A stretch of DNA of 8,561 nucleotides. Origin: Longimicrobiales bacterium (GTDB taxonomy: Bacteria > Gemmatimonadota > Gemmatimonadetes > Longimicrobiales > Gaopeijiaceae). Below are positions 6,692-8,561 of this stretch, piece by piece; position 1 is the stretch's first letter, and every line of letters begins with the position of its first letter. The translations under genes were made by a program, and so were the position numbers. The notes under the pieces were generated by a model, which made no database searches, was not told the DNA's origin, and worked only from the letters and a program-made list of their open reading frames with translations. The stretch is from assembly GCA_022428035.1 (NCBI GenBank), contig JAKMDG010000386.1:1-8561 (forward strand), given 5' to 3'.

Positions 6692-7846
6692 TCAGACGAC
6701 GCTGTCGGCGTCCCCGAGCCGGGCCTCAGGGAAGACCGGCGCTAGCAGGCCATCCCTGGATCGACCGTACGGGTCCTGCCTGTCGCGTACCCGATTCACG
6801 AGCTCCAGTGCGGATTCGTTGCACGGGGGTAGCTCCGCGTCGGTCTGCCCCAGCGGGGTGGTTCGATCGCCCCATTTCACGAGCAGTGAGCAGTAGGTCA
6901 GGCCGCCTCCGAACGCTGGCATGAGAAGCCAGCTGTTCGGCTCGACACGCCCTTCTTCCAGTGCCTCGACCAACGCGACGGGCACCGTTGCTGCACTCAT
7001 GTTGCCGTACTTCTCGACCGTGAGCATCACACGCTCCATCGAGATCCCAGCGTACTTCGCCACGGACTCGATGATGCGGAGGTTGGCCTGATGGGGCACG
7101 ACGAGAGAGATGTCCTCGGCTGCGAGTCCGCTCTGCGCGAGTACTTCCCTGGATGCACGAGACATGCCGAGCACGGCCCGCTTGAAGATCTGCTGGCCAT
7201 CGAAGTCCCAGAATGTGTCACCAAGCGTGATCCCGTACCCTGAGTAGCCGCACCCGAACCCACGGACGCGGAGGGTCTGGCGCGCCGTCGCGTCACAACC
7301 CAGGACGCTGGCAAGCATGCCCTCTTCGTTCTCGGTCGCCTGCAGGACGACGGCCGCTGCACCGTCCCCGAAGAGGACCGCGACGTTGCGGTTGTCCCAA
7401 TCCATATAGCGGCTGATCAGCTCGACGCCGATCACGACAGCGTTTCGAACCTGGCCAGTTCGGATCATGCCGGTGGCTGCAGCGAGTCCGTAGCAGAAGC
7501 TCGTGCACGCCGTGTTCAGATCCATCGAGGCGGCGTTCTGGGCGCCGAGGGATACCTGGACGCCCGACGCGCTATTCGGGCACAGCTCCTCGTTGCTCAC
7601 ACCGCCATAGATGATGAGATCGAGGTCTGCCGGGTCGAGGTCTGCGCAGGCGAGGGCCCGACGAGCCGCCAGCGTCGCCATCTCCGTTGCCGAGACGTGA
7701 GAGATCCGGCGCTCCTTCATGCCGGTTCGCGTGATGATCCACTCGTCGGAGGTATCGAGGAACGTCGAGAGATCGTCGTTGCTCAGGACAGCCGGGGGCA
7801 TGCAAGAGCCCCAGCCGGTGATCGCGGCATAGGTAGATTCGGTCAT
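6692..7846 (-). CDS. Beta-ketoacyl-ACP synthase III (FabH-like) with C-terminal extension
   Basis: The product is a cytoplasmic thiolase-fold enzyme. FabH members condense an acyl-CoA primer with malonyl-ACP to start fatty acid synthesis; relatives act in other acyl condensations. All three catalytic residues are present: Cys114 in NTACTSFCYG, His252 in VVPHQANLRI and Asn282 in KYGNMSAATV. Other family marks are TSDEWIITRTGMKERRI (32-48), LFGDGAAAVVL (158-168), FDGQQIFKRAV (215-225) and the closing FGGGLTYCSLLVKWG (312-326). The HQANLRI segment is the part usually linked to ACP contact. At 384 residues it is longer than typical FabH (about 310-330). The excess is a C-terminal tail after residue 328 containing ELPPCNESALELV (338-350). 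The ATG at 7846 fits the family N-terminus, although no good ribosome binding site precedes it. Neighbouring genes are not fatty-acid genes, so it may be a stand-alone paralogue rather than the housekeeping fabH; no symbol is assigned. Confidence 0.9.
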   Translation of the reverse strand: MTESTYAAITGWGSCMPPAVLSNDDLSTFLDTSDEWIITRTGMKERRISHVSATEMATLAARRALACADLDPADLDLIIYGGVSNEELCPNSASGVQVSLGAQNAASMDLNTACTSFCYGLAAATGMIRTGQVRNAVVIGVELISRYMDWDNRNVAVLFGDGAAAVVLQATENEEGMLASVLGCDATARQTLRVRGFGCGYSGYGITLGDTFWDFDGQQIFKRAVLGMSRASREVLAQSGLAAEDISLVVPHQANLRIIESVAKYAGISMERVMLTVEKYGNMSAATVPVALVEALEEGRVEPNSWLLMPAFGGGLTYCSLLVKWGDRTTPLGQTDAELPPCNESALELVNRVRDRQDPYGRSRDGLLAPVFPEARLGDADSVV

Positions 7847-7929
7847 GAACAGGCGGGTGGGGGACGCTCGCCGACAATGAGGAGCTTGGGGCTTACCGGG
7901 GCCAGTACGCTAGTTCGTGCCCCCGCTGC

Positions 7930-8559
7930 TCAGTCGCTTCTCAGTAGCCGTTGCCACGCCTTCGCCATGCGATCCCACTCACCCGGGCACCGCACTGCAC
8001 GAGATTCAGGCAGCATCCCACCCTGCAGGATGTTCGAGTACTTCTGCGGATCAGATCCGTAGATCCAGCACAGCACGTTGTAGAGACGCTGTGGTCCGAG
8101 TGAGTGCTCGTCCGCGAGCTGGGTGTCGTCGAACTCGTTGGAAGCAGGTTGGAGTGCAGTCACACCAGCGTACGCAGCCTGTGCGCCTTTCTCGTATCCC
8201 CGGATCAGTGAATACACGGCGAGCTGGTCCGCCACGTCCTCTTCTCGGCCGGTGATCGGTAGATCGAGTACGTCGACGAGTGCGTGTCCGACTTCGTGCA
8301 TCATGACGAACTGAATCGCTCCGAAAACGTCCGAGCGTTGCTCTTCGGTCCAAGCTCCATCCGGTACGAAGATCTGAGCGAGCAGCTCGACGAGCTCGTA
8401 GCAGAACGTGATCTCTGTCGTGTTCGGATTGTAGAACGCGTTGATCATGTCGCACGTATCGAAGCTGATCGCCACGGGCCTTGGGATCTGATATCGCGCC
8501 TGCAGGGCATTCGCGATTTCTTCGAGCGCTCCTGCCTGCTTCACCCGCTGGCTGAGTGA
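7930..8559 (-). CDS. DUF4344 putative zinc metallopeptidase (5' end outside the window)
   Basis: This is a putative metallopeptidase of the DUF4344 family with unknown substrate. The frame is open through the right edge (SLSQR precedes the GTG at 8544), so the N-terminus, probably with a signal peptide, is missing. Numbering from the GTG at 8544 (204 residues), HEVGH at 83-87 (8284-8298) is the zinc-binding HExxH motif. GREEDVADQ (99-107) supplies acidic candidates for a third ligand. DEHSLGPQRLYNVLCWIYG (145-163) matches the family's conserved C-terminal segment. Cys31, Cys48, Cys159 and Cys186 could pair in disulfides, which would fit an exported protein. It lies 83 bp upstream of the fabH-like gene on the same strand, so co-transcription is possible but unproven. 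The family assignment is good; peptidase activity is inferred from HExxH alone. Confidence 0.85.
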   Translation of the reverse strand, partial: SLSQRVKQAGALEEIANALQARYQIPRPVAISFDTCDMINAFYNPNTTEITFCYELVELLAQIFVPDGAWTEEQRSDVFGAIQFVMMHEVGHALVDVLDLPITGREEDVADQLAVYSLIRGYEKGAQAAYAGVTALQPASNEFDDTQLADEHSLGPQRLYNVLCWIYGSDPQKYSNILQGGMLPESRAVRCPGEWDRMAKAWQRLLRSD

Positions 8560-8561
8560 TC

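Noticed and set aside
6139..6924. A 261-codon + strand open frame spanning the DUF5916 start, the intergenic gap and the fabH-like 3' end
   Set aside because: It is low-complexity and Arg/Gly/Pro-rich, crosses two real gene ends, and has no ribosome binding site or domain.
7856..7929. Possible terminator stem (CGGGG and CCCCG runs) between the DUF4344 and fabH-like genes
   Set aside because: The pairing is only about 5 bp with a loop near 20 bases and no T-run, so it is not distinguishable from chance in this composition.
1..8561. Search for a mobile element, CRISPR array, tRNA, toxin-antitoxin or defence system
   Set aside because: No direct repeats, transposase or integrase motifs, repeat-spacer pattern or tRNA-like folds were seen. 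All intergenic gaps are short, and the genes look like ordinary chromosomal envelope and metabolic genes.

Overview
The window is GC-rich bacterial DNA, by eye around 60 % GC, densely packed with long genes. It looks like chromosomal DNA from a Gram-negative organism. Three proteins have lipoprotein signal peptides and one is an outer-membrane beta-barrel of the CBM9-like/DUF5916 type. DUF5916 barrels, PA-containing M28 lipoproteins and DUF4015 lipoproteins together recall Gemmatimonadota, with Bacteroidota or Acidobacteriota relatives as alternatives. That placement rests on protein style alone. I see no rRNA, tRNA, CRISPR array, insertion sequence, integrase or phage gene.

Layout: the left end (1-1058, + strand) is the 3' part of a gene for a lipoprotein with a DUF4015 putative glycoside hydrolase domain. 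Its start lies outside the window. It converges on the rest of the window, which is entirely on the - strand, across a 35-bp gap holding a perfect 7-bp inverted repeat. Reading along the - strand from the right edge, the genes are: a DUF4344 putative metallopeptidase (5' end cut by the window edge), a ketoacyl-ACP synthase III (FabH-like) with an extra C-terminal tail, a DUF5916 outer-membrane protein, a PA-containing M28 metallopeptidase lipoprotein, and a type I sulfatase lipoprotein.

The last three (6585 down to 1094) form a convincing operon. The DUF5916 and M28 genes are 24 bp apart, and the M28 and sulfatase genes share an ATGA stop/start overlap. All three products are exported and at least two are lipid-anchored. 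They look like an envelope module pairing a sulfatase and a peptidase with an outer-membrane barrel carrying a carbohydrate-binding-like domain. Processing of sulfated glycoprotein or proteoglycan material is a reasonable inference but is not shown by the sequence. The convergent DUF4015 protein may be functionally related or may simply be a neighbour. The FabH-like enzyme and the DUF4344 protein have no evident link to the module.

Every enzyme family identified keeps its key catalytic motif, and I saw no frameshift or pseudogene. Several genes have misleading longer or shorter possible starts, resolved below using signal peptides, overlaps and ribosome binding sites. I found no clearly novel defence or mobile system. 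The best candidates for a second look are the three-gene surface operon, the FabH tail and the sulfatase active-site variation.
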